NCBI RefSeq assembly: GCF_000003605.2
Contig: NW_003135838.1
Coordinates: forward strand, 180,542-197,394
Length of the DNA: 16,853 nucleotides
Direction of reading: 5' to 3'
Source: Saccoglossus kowalevskii
Lineage: Eukaryota; Hemichordata; Enteropneusta; Harrimaniidae
This document shows, piece after piece, positions 8,694 through 16,853 of the stretch. How positions within the stretch are numbered: position 1 is the first letter of the stretch; each line of letters opens with the position of its first letter. The position numbers and the translations under genes were made by a program. A model generated the notes under the pieces. It was given only the letters and a program-made list of their open reading frames with translations. It searched no databases and was not told the origin of the DNA.

Positions 8694-10489
8694 TAGTAGA
8701 TTTATGATTAGAGAAAAATCATGTGGACATTCTAATTTCTCATTCATTCATGCATGCATGTATGTAGTCAATATTTCCGTCATGTCGGTAATGCATAAAT
8801 TATAAGAGTCATATTTAAATGATCCAGCATACAAGTGCAATTGTATTGGTATACATGCTAAGAAAATATTGTACACATTTGTGTAGGTAGAAGTGGAGAT
8901 AAGGTGAAATGTGAGTTTGTTGTATATTGCATGTTTAGCTCTCTAATCTCTTCAGAGTTCTGAGTGGCAGGGATTTATCCAAAGATCTGTGTCTCGGGTT
9001 GTAAGTTAATCTCTATTTTATGCGATGTGTGCACTTCGCAATTGTCATTTGTCTTCCAAGTTCCATTAAAATCTTCACCTGCTTGGCATTTAAAATAAAA
9101 AAAAAATTATCACAATGACAAATTTCCATATCTTTATAAAACTATTGTATACAGACAAACTGAATCCTGTCAAATCTTGTAAACTCCACGCATCATCACT
9201 GTACCCGATGTGAAAAGAAATTCTACAAACACCATTAAGTTGTTTAAATTGAACCCTGTGTAAATGTGTGAAATAGCCAACCTTTTTCATGTGTTGAGAC
9301 GAAAATTGAAAAGCTAATTGTCATATCTGTAATGATTCTTGCGGCAAATGTATCGCTAATCTCATGATGCATTCTGACAGGGACCGATTAAATAAATTTT
9401 TCACTGAAATCAAATCCCCCTCATTCATAAAGTTGTATGGCGATGTAAAGAAATTACCATATCAATATCTTTTATTGCATAGCTTTTCAGGTGCTCAGCG
9501 TAGTAAAACCGACATGATTAATTAAATGTTTGGTTAGAATAATGATTTTCAGTGGATTAAATCGTTGACTATTACCGAAATCGGCTGACTCATACCGCTG
9601 GTTATATTGATATATACCTAAAGTATGTACTAGCAAGGGAGATTAATCTGCATCAACAAAGGGAGATTGTTGTATCGATATAACATATAAACGTAGCAAT
9701 ATTCTATAATGCTCCATCAAAGATGAATACTGCCGTAGATAAGGTCATGTGACTTTCATAGCAATGCATGGAAATGGACACGTTTTCGATCTTGTGACAG
9801 TGAAATATGCAGGTTTACTGGATCTCTCGTCAGCTGTTGCCGTTGACCTCCTTCGTCCTAGGTTCATTCAGGGGTTTTTCTACAAAAAATAAACAAGACG
9901 GAGCACACACTGGCGATCAAGCTGGAAACGCCATATCGCCATATATACAGTGTGTATCTATGGCCATTGAAATGTTTTTGGTGTTTTTAGTGTATTTGGT
10001 GTCCAGACACATTGTCAGCTGGCGTGGCTCAAGAAATATATTTATGACTTGAAAGCTCAATTCAGTAAGAGGGCGCCAGCCAAGGGTATCAGATCGCTGC
10101 GCCCCTGTTCCCCAGTTTAGAAAAGCCCTGGTTCATTATGTAGTCGATATAGATCATCATACACACCTGCCCTATATAATAGAGCATTTTATGTAATCTC
10201 CTCAAATGCTTATAAATTAATGAGGGATAGCATCATTTCTGAAGCAAGGTGAAATGGACATACTGTTAGTAGTTCATTTAAACATATGGGCTTTATACCA
10301 ATGTTGAAATCAACTTTTTAGTTTTAGTTTTTTAGCTCCACTTTCATTGCAAATGACAGCTATTCATATATTTGATGGTTATCTGTCAACAATTGCACTT
10401 TTGACTAATTCTAGAAAAAAAGTCAGATTGCTTTGATACATGACATAACCTAGTTCAGATTTGTTCCTTTTGTGATGATATTATTAGTC

Positions 10490-11065
10490 CCCATTCGGTC
10501 TCCGTCAGTGCGTCCGTCCGGAGTCATATCTCAGAATGTTCTGTTCATTCTTTGCATGTGCCTAGTACCTTATGTGGGACATATGCACATGCAGTGGTTT
10601 AGCGATTCGATTCAAAATGGCCGACTGGCAGCCATCTTGTTTTTTGAAAATGTTGTATTTTCGACATGCTTTGTCAGTTTTCATTCAAACTTGGTACATA
10701 GATTATACATGTTAGGATACATGTCCATGACGATTTATTTCGCAATTGGATCAAAGATGGTCGACTGGCAGACATCTTGTTTTTTTTATGCCGTATCTTG
10801 GACATGCTTTGTCAGTTTTCATTCAAATTTAGCACATACATGTACTTTATACATGTTAGGATGCATGTCCATGACAATTTGTTTCAAAATCTGGTCAAGG
10901 ATGGCCGATTAACAGCCATCTGACTTTTTGGTCTTACTACTATATTTCCACAATTTATGTACCATTTTCATTCGTATTTGGCACATACATCATACATATC
11001 AGTGTGTTTCATAATCAGATCAAAGATGGCCGAATAATGGCTGTTTTTATTTTTGGCCATATTAC
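10490..11065. repeat. Tandem array of about 140-bp units, four degenerate copies
   Basis: The landmark ATGG(C/T)CGA plus a GGCAGCCATCTTG-type segment recurs at 10617, 10757, 10901 and 11026, giving spacings of 140, 144 and 125. ACATGCTTTGTCAGTTTTCATTC occurs at 10664 and 10802, and ATGTCCATGAC at 10721 and 10865. The array starts with GTCAGTGCGTCCGTCCGGAGTCATATCTCAGAA, a lead-in similar in style to the 4145 array. The longest open frame in the window (10472-10912) is carried by this array, shifts frame between units and resembles no known protein, so I do not call it a gene. Confidence 0.8.
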
Positions 11066-11371
11066 TACTACATGTTTTGATGTAAATAAACAATCTGTTG
11101 TATACGCCACTTGGAACTCAAGTTTCAAGGACACGCTCGCGACAACCCCTAACTTTAATATGACTAGCACAAAGAGAACTTTCAAAAATTTAACTGGGAC
11201 TGTGTCATTTTCAATGACTTGTTAATTCTTTGTTTTCAGTAATTATTTTTGCAATTTTTTAGAAATTTTGATGGTTGCTGTTTATGTTTAGTTTCAGGTG
11301 TGCATGATCGTATAGAAATTGGACTATCGTTGAAATTGCCTAAAAATATTCCGTTTTTTGTTGATTTCATC

Positions 11372-11396
11372 ATTTTTATTTTATCAAAATAAAAAT
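11372..11396. repeat. AT-only hairpin, 11-bp arms
   Basis: ATTTTTATTTT and AAAATAAAAAT are perfect reverse complements separated by three bases. It may be chance in AT-rich DNA or a remnant of a miniature element. Confidence 0.6.
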
Positions 11397-12483
11397 TCTA
11401 TAACGAAAATTTATTTATGATGGAAATAATCACATTGAGTCAAAGCTCTGTGCATTCTAAAATCAGAAAGGGACTTTCTGAGGGAGATACCTCTTTTATG
11501 TTTTCCTAATTGTCTGATCGAGAAAGAATGTAATTACTAGACGTATACATCACAGGTTTTCATTTGATTGGTTAGGGGCCATCGATTATTTAATGTGATG
11601 TACTGGAAACGCAAATTGTCCATAACTGGTGCAAAAAAAAAAAAATGTTTGTGCATCTATTATATTTTTAACATATATAATTGTTGTGATTTTGATGTGA
11701 ATTTCAAAATGAATATTCTTTTTCCCTCTTCCAGATCAGATTGACTTGTGTTTCTTGTGTTAGTTATATTGATCGACGTCCCCTTAGTAATTGTGTGTAT
11801 AACATAGAAAACGTACGCTATAATTATCAGACATTTAATCCAAACGTCGTTTATGTTGTACACACTCATCGTCTTTGGCCTTTGACATGCCTCATCTTTT
11901 ACAAATCTTTAAGATACTTCAACGTCTAATTGTGTACGTTACCATGGCAATATTTAAGTCCATCAATGAAAATGCCAGTGCATGTATTAGGTATTGAGTG
12001 ATGATTTATGTTTTTTCTCATCTCACAGTATCAGTAATATCAGTAATATCCATTTAAATAGACAGGTTTATTTTAATACTATAAAGAATAAATAGTGATG
12101 TTCAACCCTAAACCCTTTTTTTTGCGTGTAATTCACCAGAACTATCTAAACTTTTTCTTCAATTTTCCCGAAGTATTGAACAATTTTTTTGTCAATCTCG
12201 CCAGTGATTATATTGCATGGTGCAGTGTGGTTGTTATAGTTTTCTTTTTTGTCGCACAAAAATGTTGACAGTTTTGTGTTAAAGTATATTGCTGTACTCA
12301 ATTTTATGAATTCATTCATTTTAATTGTATAGTACAATAAATTATTCGTTTTAACTGAAAAAAACAAAATTTGTGACTAAGGGTTTCTGAATGATAAGGA
12401 ATTTTTTGTGAAAGATAAGTTTTGAATCGCTAATCTATATTTTTAAAAGATGTACATGTTTAATTTAGTACAATTTATAAATT

Positions 12484-12536
12484 ATTACGACTCGTGTAAA
12501 TGCAGACGTGCATTGAATTTCGTAAGAGTCGTGAAT
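12484..12536. repeat. Nested imperfect inverted repeats
   Basis: An outer pair, ATTACGACTC (12484-12493) and GAGTCGTGAAT (12526-12536), encloses an inner pair AATGCA/TGCATT (12499-12504, 12509-12514). It is CpG-bearing in an AT-rich intron. The function is unknown. It does not fit a tRNA fold. Confidence 0.45.
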
Positions 12537-13214
12537 GTTTTTTGATATAAAAGATTCAGACTGTTTTATAAATTCCAAATGACTGTTAAAAACAACTTGA
12601 CCTAAATGTGAATGAATGGCAGGATATCAGCAATGGTAGAGTGAAACCTGCAAAGAATTGTGGGTAATAAAGGCTTCTTTTGCCAATTAAAGCACCATCT
12701 TTTGATTTGAATGAGATGTGAAGGTTTTCTGGGTTGTTTTATAAATATTATTTATAAATATGAATTTATTTATAATTTTTTTTATAAAATTTCCTAAAAA
12801 ACATTCATGAAATTCTCATATTCTTGCATGTTTTCTTAAAACTGTGATTTATTGTACACATTGACACAGATCAGTACTGAAAACAAAAAATATCAAAGTG
12901 TGAGCCACACAGTATTAAAGTGGACTTTGAAAACAAGTCAGGAAAACAAGGGCTTTACATCTGACAGCTGTCAATAGACTTTATTTGAATACATGAATAC
13001 CAAACAGGCTCATTAGTGACCATGGTTGTTGCGATAGTGTTCCCTGCATCAAAACAAAACAGAAATAAACTGATCACAACTATTGGTACAAAAACTACAA
13101 TAGAAGCTTATTATTCAAAGAAATATTACCAGATTTATCTGAAATATCGTCCTGGGCTATGTTTTGGATATTATATCATATTAACAGAGATAGCCAGAAC
13201 CAATGTTTTGGAAT

Positions 13215-13229
13215 CCCCCCCCCCCCCCC
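13215..13229. repeat. Run of 15 C
   Basis: This is an uninterrupted C homopolymer, rare in otherwise AT-rich sequence. It is prone to length error in assembly. Confidence 0.95.
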
Positions 13230-13909
13230 ACTGTTTACATAGCATTCCCAGACAGGTCATTTAAAAATGAAAACAAATTTGTAAAACCAACTTGCATTTC
13301 CGGGTATCCCTACCGGAATCTCATCACATAGTACCAGTGATGATTTTTACTCGCATAATAAACAGGCATATAGAAAAAAAAAGTGCTTAAATTAAACTAA
13401 TGTATATTAACTTTTCCTGGAAAAAACATCAATCTGACAGCTTGAATGTCTTCAGCACCATGTTGCTCAAAATTCATTGCTACCGTATATGGATGCCAGA
13501 GTTACTCAAATATATGAATTCATGTGTTGATTCAGCTGCTTGACCCTGTATCAGTACAATCCCACCAGATGGTTCATGAATAAAAAAAAATCAACAGTGT
13601 AATTTAAAATTTCTGATAGCGTCAAACTTGCAAATATATATATATTTTCGAAATACTAAGGTACCTAGTTTTTTTTAATGTCCATCTTTGGCTTCACTTG
13701 GATGTCACATCTTTATTTGGCGTACTTTGTACCAAGCTCCCTCTCGTATGGTAAAATTCTTGCTTACCAATAACCGGTTTCTCGTGGCCACTAAAACATT
13801 ATGCAAATTAGTCATCATTTACAAAGGGCTGAAATAAATAGCGATCTAAGGGTACAACAGTAAAACCACTTCGTTCTTTTGGTTTGACATTTTGTGTAGG
13901 TGTAAAATC

Positions 13910-13931
13910 TTTTTTTTTTTTTTTTTTGCAG
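13910..13931 (+). promoter_or_regulatory. RCC2: 3' splice site with uninterrupted 18-T tract
   Basis: Eighteen T residues run directly into GCAG, and the exon starts with CTGG. This is an unusually pure polypyrimidine tract for U2AF binding, at the end of the 10.3-kb intron. Confidence 0.9.
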
Positions 13932-14078
13932 CTGGTGTGAAGCCGCAAGGTGGTAGAAATCTCTGGGGACCACATCACATTACGAGTATTGGCAAAATAC
14001 GAATAAGATCGGTCATCTCTGGTCCTACAGCTTGCCATAGTATCATAATAACAGAAGATGGCAAAGCCATGAGTTGGG
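13932..14078 (+). CDS. RCC2: RCC2 internal coding exon b
   Basis: The exon is 147 bases and enters and leaves in phase 1. It follows an 18-T tract and GCAG acceptor and ends at TGG G|GTAAGT. The peptide reads from GVKPQGGRNLWGPHHI through IRSVISGPTACHS to EDGKAMSWG. The NLWGP motif and the 'V-SG...AHS' and 'DGK...SWG' patterns are the RCC1-repeat signature as found in RCC2 after NWDLIGR. The short segment before NLWGP (AAAGVKPQGG) differs from the vertebrate residues there, as expected for a loop. The join to the previous exon across 10.3 kb is seamless, so no coding exon is missing inside that intron. The blade is completed by the next exon, which starts by finishing the glycine codon of the SWGR motif. 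Confidence 0.95.
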
Positions 14079-14190
14079 GTAAGTACAAATTATGTGAAAA
14101 GTTGTGTCCACTATGTTTAAGCAGAATAAATGTTATTTTGATAACCAATATTTTGATTATAAGTTACAAAATTGTTAATTTATTTTGTAG
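14079..14190 (+). other. RCC2: RCC2 intron of 112 bases
   Basis: GTAAGT to TTTTGTAG, phase 1. It is short and AT-rich, with no other feature seen. Confidence 0.95.
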
Positions 14191-14322
14191 GTCGTAATGA
14201 CAGGGAGCAACTCGGCCATGGCGATAACGTTCGGCGAGATAATCCAACCCTAATAGAAAGTCTTAAAGAACATAACATAGTATCAGCTGCCTGTGGTAGA
14301 AACCATACACTCTGTCTTACAG
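14191..14322 (+). CDS. RCC2: RCC2 internal coding exon c
   Basis: The exon is 132 bases, phase 1 in and phase 1 out, between TTTTGTAG and G|GTAAGT. The peptide has GRNDREQLGHGD, then an IESL segment, then IVSAACGRNHTLCLT. These are the two halves of a canonical RCC1 repeat: the 'GxNxxGQLGxGD' turn and the 'V.xxACGxxHTxxLT' strand pair. The usual glycine before QLG is Glu here (REQLG), a modest departure. The order and spacing match RCC2 rather than RCC1 itself, because the repeat is preceded by NLWGP in the exon before. The upstream intron is only 112 bases. Confidence 0.96.
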
Positions 14323-14381
14323 GTAAGTCAGCTTGTATTTTGAGGGGCACCTTTATTTAACCAATAGAATGATTTGAATCT

Positions 14382-14490
14382 GAGCAGCCTGTGTATAAAG
14401 ACCACCTGCCTATAGTGACCACTTTCGGTAGTAAGAGCAACCTGTGTATAAAGACCACCTGTCTATGGTGACCAGTTTTAGGCAATTCCA
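14382..14490 (+). repeat. Tandem dimer of the TATAAAGACCACCTG repeat, 53-bp period
   Basis: GAGCA(G/A)CCTGTGTATAAAG starts units at 14382 and 14435. Each continues ACCACCTG(C/T)CTAT(A/G)GTGACCA. Bases 14387-14425 are an exact 39-base reverse complement of 1274-1312. Confidence 0.88.
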
Positions 14491-14596
14491 ATTTGATTTG
14501 CTCATGGTAAACTTGTTTGATTTTTTGCAACAGTACTGCCTTATTATGTTTCTAACAAATTTTATACCAAGTTGGCAAACCATTAAAAAGTAATCT

Positions 14597-14680
14597 AACC
14601 TCTTATAAAAACCACCTGTCTTATAAAACCATTTTAATGTAGTCTCTTTGGTAGTTGCTATACGCAAGTTTAACTGTATT
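14597..14680 (+). repeat. Diverged copy of the TATAAAGACCACCTG repeat
   Basis: CCTCTTATAAAAACCACCTG followed by TCTTATAAAACCATTTTAATG and ending GTTTAACTGTA, which parallels GGTTTGACTGTA at the end of the 215-268 copy. The trailing segment gives the right boundary of the family. Confidence 0.7.
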
Positions 14681-14860
14681 ATAATTATGTAAACGATAAA
14701 AGTGAATCTATGGTACAAATAAAGTGAATTTTAATCACCCAGTATACAATAAATGAACACATAGACAAGAAATTTCATTTATGGGAGATAGCTTCAAATA
14801 GAGTAAATACTCTTTTTCAAGTTATATGTGCGTTAGTTTGAATTTAATTTTCATTCATAG

Positions 14861-14949
14861 AATATGGCACAGTCTTTGCATTTGGAGATAACAGATATGG
14901 TCAGTTGGGAATAGGTCTGCAAAGTGCATCGGTCGGAAACCCTGTAAAG
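14861..14949 (+). CDS. RCC2: RCC2 internal coding exon d (last exon in window)
   Basis: The exon is 89 bases after TCATTCATAG and ends AAG|GTGAGT in phase 0. With the leftover G from exon c it reads EYGTVFAFGDNRYGQLGIG and then SASVGNPVK. It is the next RCC1 repeat (consensus 'G.V..FG.N..GQLG.G') and aligns with the RCC2 segment TETGSVFAFGEN. The four exons add up to exactly 154 codons, under a third of the usual RCC2 length of roughly 520 residues. The remaining blades and the stop codon must lie beyond the window, because no further in-frame RCC1-like exon was found up to 16853. Confidence 0.95.
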
Positions 14950-14964
14950 GTGAGTTTAATGCTT

Positions 14965-15015
14965 GAGGGCAGTATTTCACCACTAGAGGGCAGTGTCTTC
15001 ACCACTAGAGGGCAG
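14965..15015 (+). promoter_or_regulatory. Tandem CTCF-core-like motifs
   Basis: CCACTAGAGGGCAG occurs at 14980-14993 and again at 15002-15015, 22 bases apart, with a half copy GAGGGCAG at 14965-14972. Each full copy fits the bilaterian CTCF core CCASYAGRKGGCRS at every position. The block starts 16 bases after an RCC2 exon end. A minisatellite that merely happens to contain the core is the alternative. Confidence 0.55.
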
Positions 15016-16630
15016 TATCTTTGGCTTTTGCACTTACATAATTACTTAATTGTGTATTTTTCTTAATATTGATGTAATAGTTTTTAAATTAGGTTACACC
15101 ATTGAAGCCTCAGACAGAAACGAACATAAGTGGAACATCTTATAAAGACTGAGAAATTCCACTTTTGTAGTCACTCGTGGTTTCTTTACTCTATTTAGAA
15201 GTACTGTACAAAATCCAAGCCCTTGTGGTGCTTACAGTGGTCAGCAAGTTTTTCTGTAGATTGTACAAAGTGGTATTCAACTTTAATTGGGGGTTCCTAA
15301 ATTGATAGCATTTGCACATTCATAGTTTGTTCGCTTGCACATATTGCGTGACCTGGGGTCAATAAATCGGAAGGTAGGACAGATTTTGAACGTTCCAAAT
15401 GTGCAGAGTCGCAATGCACCGAACTTCAATGTTTCCAACTCGCAGCGTAAAAAAAAATTCTCCTGAAATAAAACTGCCATCGTTATTCAACTAACTCGTA
15501 CCAGCCTTTCTACATTTTTGTCCTACCCTCGCCCGTTGCTAGGTTGGTTACGCATGTACAAATAGAACTACATTGCTTCTGATGGTAATTCGGGAATCAG
15601 GAATTGTATATAGAAAATCAACCAGAAAACATATTTGATTTGTTGTGCTCAGTTTGTTCTTTTATTCTGTGGGAAATCACTGGATTTTTCTGAGGTGGAA
15701 ATATCCATCTTGTTCTTGACAGGAAATTAAGTGATTTTTTTTTTTTATAAATTTACATCATGTCAATATGATATCAAATCCAAATATCTTGGGTTTACAC
15801 CAAGTTTGCTAGTTTTCATCCAGAACCTCTCAACATTGTCAGTAACTATGGTAACAGTATTCTATTTCCTGTCTCTAAGGATGCTTTGTATGCCTGGTAA
15901 CCAGACCCCTATTGATATGCAGCAGAGTATGACTCAGTATATATGTATTACATGTATAATTTTATTCATCTTTACTAAAACAGGTCGTGTTACAAAGGCC
16001 ATCCTATTGCATGCATTATTCATGCTTTTTGATTAATGGGCATTTAGATCACAATTACTATGTCCGCTATTTATCATCTTGACAATTTTTTTTTTACTCA
16101 AAGATTGAATACATTTTTGTGATTTGTTTATTTATAATTTTCTTTTTGTTTAATTTTAAAAGCAGATATATCATTCACTCAAGGATAAGATCAAATTCAT
16201 ATAGCATTTTTTTTTAATAAAAATTTACTTTTTGTACATTTCCTAATCTACATACAGATTGTGTACATTTTTCACATCCTATCTCATAAATTGAGTGTAT
16301 ACACGTACTGTTTTGGAATACCCCAAACACATTTTTACAAAACGCAATCTACTGTTTCCATTGTCATTAGAACACACAATATGTAATGAATCATATTAAC
16401 AGATTGGTTATGTAAATTAGCATTTATCACATACGTTGTATTGCCCGGCCTTGTAATGCTATGAGAAGTGCGCCCTCATATCAGGCCAACAATTTCTTGT
16501 ACCAAGCCTGGCCCAGTGTGACCAGCTTTTGTCAATCAAAACAAAATACGTCCTTTAAAATTACGTCGTGTGATTGAGGTCTCGCCATGGAAAATTAGAC
16601 CTATAACGTATATAATAAAACCTTTATGGA

Positions 16631-16718
16631 CTGGATACGGCTTTTGCTACCTTCGGCTTACATGTCTTCGCACTGGCCTTCCTGCTGCACGACCTGGGGC
16701 TGCAAAAGCTGTATCCAG
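16631..16718. repeat. Inverted repeat with 17-bp arms
   Basis: CTGGATACGGCTTTTGC (16631-16647) pairs with GCAAAAGCTGTATCCAG (16702-16718) at 16 of 17 positions. The 54-base centre is pyrimidine-rich and GC-richer than its surroundings. It could be a miniature element or a structured transcript segment. Nothing coding was recognised. Confidence 0.75.
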
Positions 16719-16853
16719 GTCTTAAAGATTATTCCTTGACCTTACTGCCCTCCACTAATTGAGAAAATTCAAAATATGTTATCATTCCGCATAATTGTAA
16801 ATATAGTATGTCTCAGTTATTACCTTGCTCGTACCATCAAAGATGGAAGAAAA

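Larger units (their letters stand above)
3633..13931 (+). other. RCC2: RCC2 intron of 10.3 kb
   Basis: GTATGTG at the left and an 18-T tract plus GCAG at the right bound this 10,299-base intron. Phase 1 is kept across it and the RCC2 peptide continues without a gap. Inside are the two tandem arrays, MITE-like elements, the Kolobok-like transposon and small hairpins listed separately. In the stretches 6935-8520, 8700-10470, 11070-12480, 12540-13214 and 13230-13900 I see no gene, only AT-rich sequence with homopolymer runs and minor repeats. Examples are three TTTTGCGAA-like units at 6994-7020 and an ATCAGTAAT duplication near 12028-12047. Confidence 0.9.
14323..14860 (+). other. RCC2: RCC2 intron of 538 bases carrying repeats
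   Basis: GTAAGT to TTCATAG, phase 1. More than a third of it consists of copies of the TATAAAGACCACCTG repeat. The remainder is AT-rich without features. Confidence 0.93.
14950..16853 (+). other. RCC2: RCC2 intron, at least 1.9 kb, running off the window
   Basis: It begins with GTGAGT after a phase-0 exon end. No later exon with RCC1-repeat character was found. It holds the 14965-15015 tandem motif, an inverted GGTAGGACA pair (near 15372 and 15519), AT-rich stretches with long T runs at 15733-16215, and an inverted repeat at 16631-16718. The frame at 15731-16036 is not a recognisable protein. Confidence 0.8.

Noticed and set aside
9807-10052. 81-residue frame with a hydrophobic segment
   Set aside because: No recognisable domain, no splice context, AT-rich intron. 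The length is within chance expectation.
10472-10912. 146-residue open frame as a membrane protein gene
   Set aside because: It lies within the tandem array, repeats itself in part, changes frame between units (140-base spacing of the ATGGCCGA landmark) and resembles no known family.
13016-13264. 82-residue frame ending in a proline run
   Set aside because: The prolines come from the C homopolymer, and the rest is not conserved sequence that I recognise.
15283-15580. GGTAGGACA inverted pair as a mobile element
   Set aside because: Only about nine bases match and no target duplication could be seen at the borders.

Overview
The window is AT-rich, intron-dominated animal DNA. It carries the middle part of one protein-coding gene on the + strand, an orthologue of RCC2 (TD-60, an RCC1-like beta-propeller protein). 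Four internal coding exons can be read at 3539-3632, 13932-14078, 14191-14322 and 14861-14949. They have GT/AG borders and matching phases (1, 1, 1 between them, ending in phase 0), and together give 154 codons without a stop. The start codon, the N-terminal exon(s) and the C-terminal blades lie outside the window. No other intact gene is supported. The 60-150 aa open frames elsewhere look like chance or repeat-derived frames.

The organism is most likely a marine invertebrate (deuterostome or lophotrochozoan). This is inferred from the divergent but clear RCC2, small introns mixed with a 10.3-kb one, dispersed 'TATAAAGACCACCTG'-type repeats, TA-flanked miniature elements, and a TTAA-flanked DNA transposon with a THAP remnant. 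No vertebrate-type SINE or LINE was recognised. The species cannot be named from this sequence.

Layout: 1-3538 is 5' non-coding sequence, probably intron, with a 19-bp hairpin repeat, a triple 12-bp repeat carrying octamer motifs, a 70-bp tandem dimer, a small CpG-dense patch and a 165-bp MITE. Intron 3633-13931 holds two tandem-repeat arrays (about 4145-4790 and 10490-11065), a second and third MITE-like sequence, and a 1.74-kb Kolobok-like element (5189-6934). That element contains a broken minus-strand THAP zinc-finger frame and a perfect 16-bp-arm palindrome flanked by a 9-bp direct repeat. Intron 14323-14860 holds further copies of the TATAAAGACC repeat, one of them a 39-nt exact inverted match to 1274-1312. 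Intron 14950-16853 begins with two tandem perfect CTCF-core matches and ends with a 17-bp-arm inverted repeat.

I found no new multi-gene system. The observations most worth checking are the decayed THAP/TTAA transposon, the inverted repeats flanking the RCC2 exons, the tandem CTCF-like motifs just after an exon, and the palindrome with its direct repeat.
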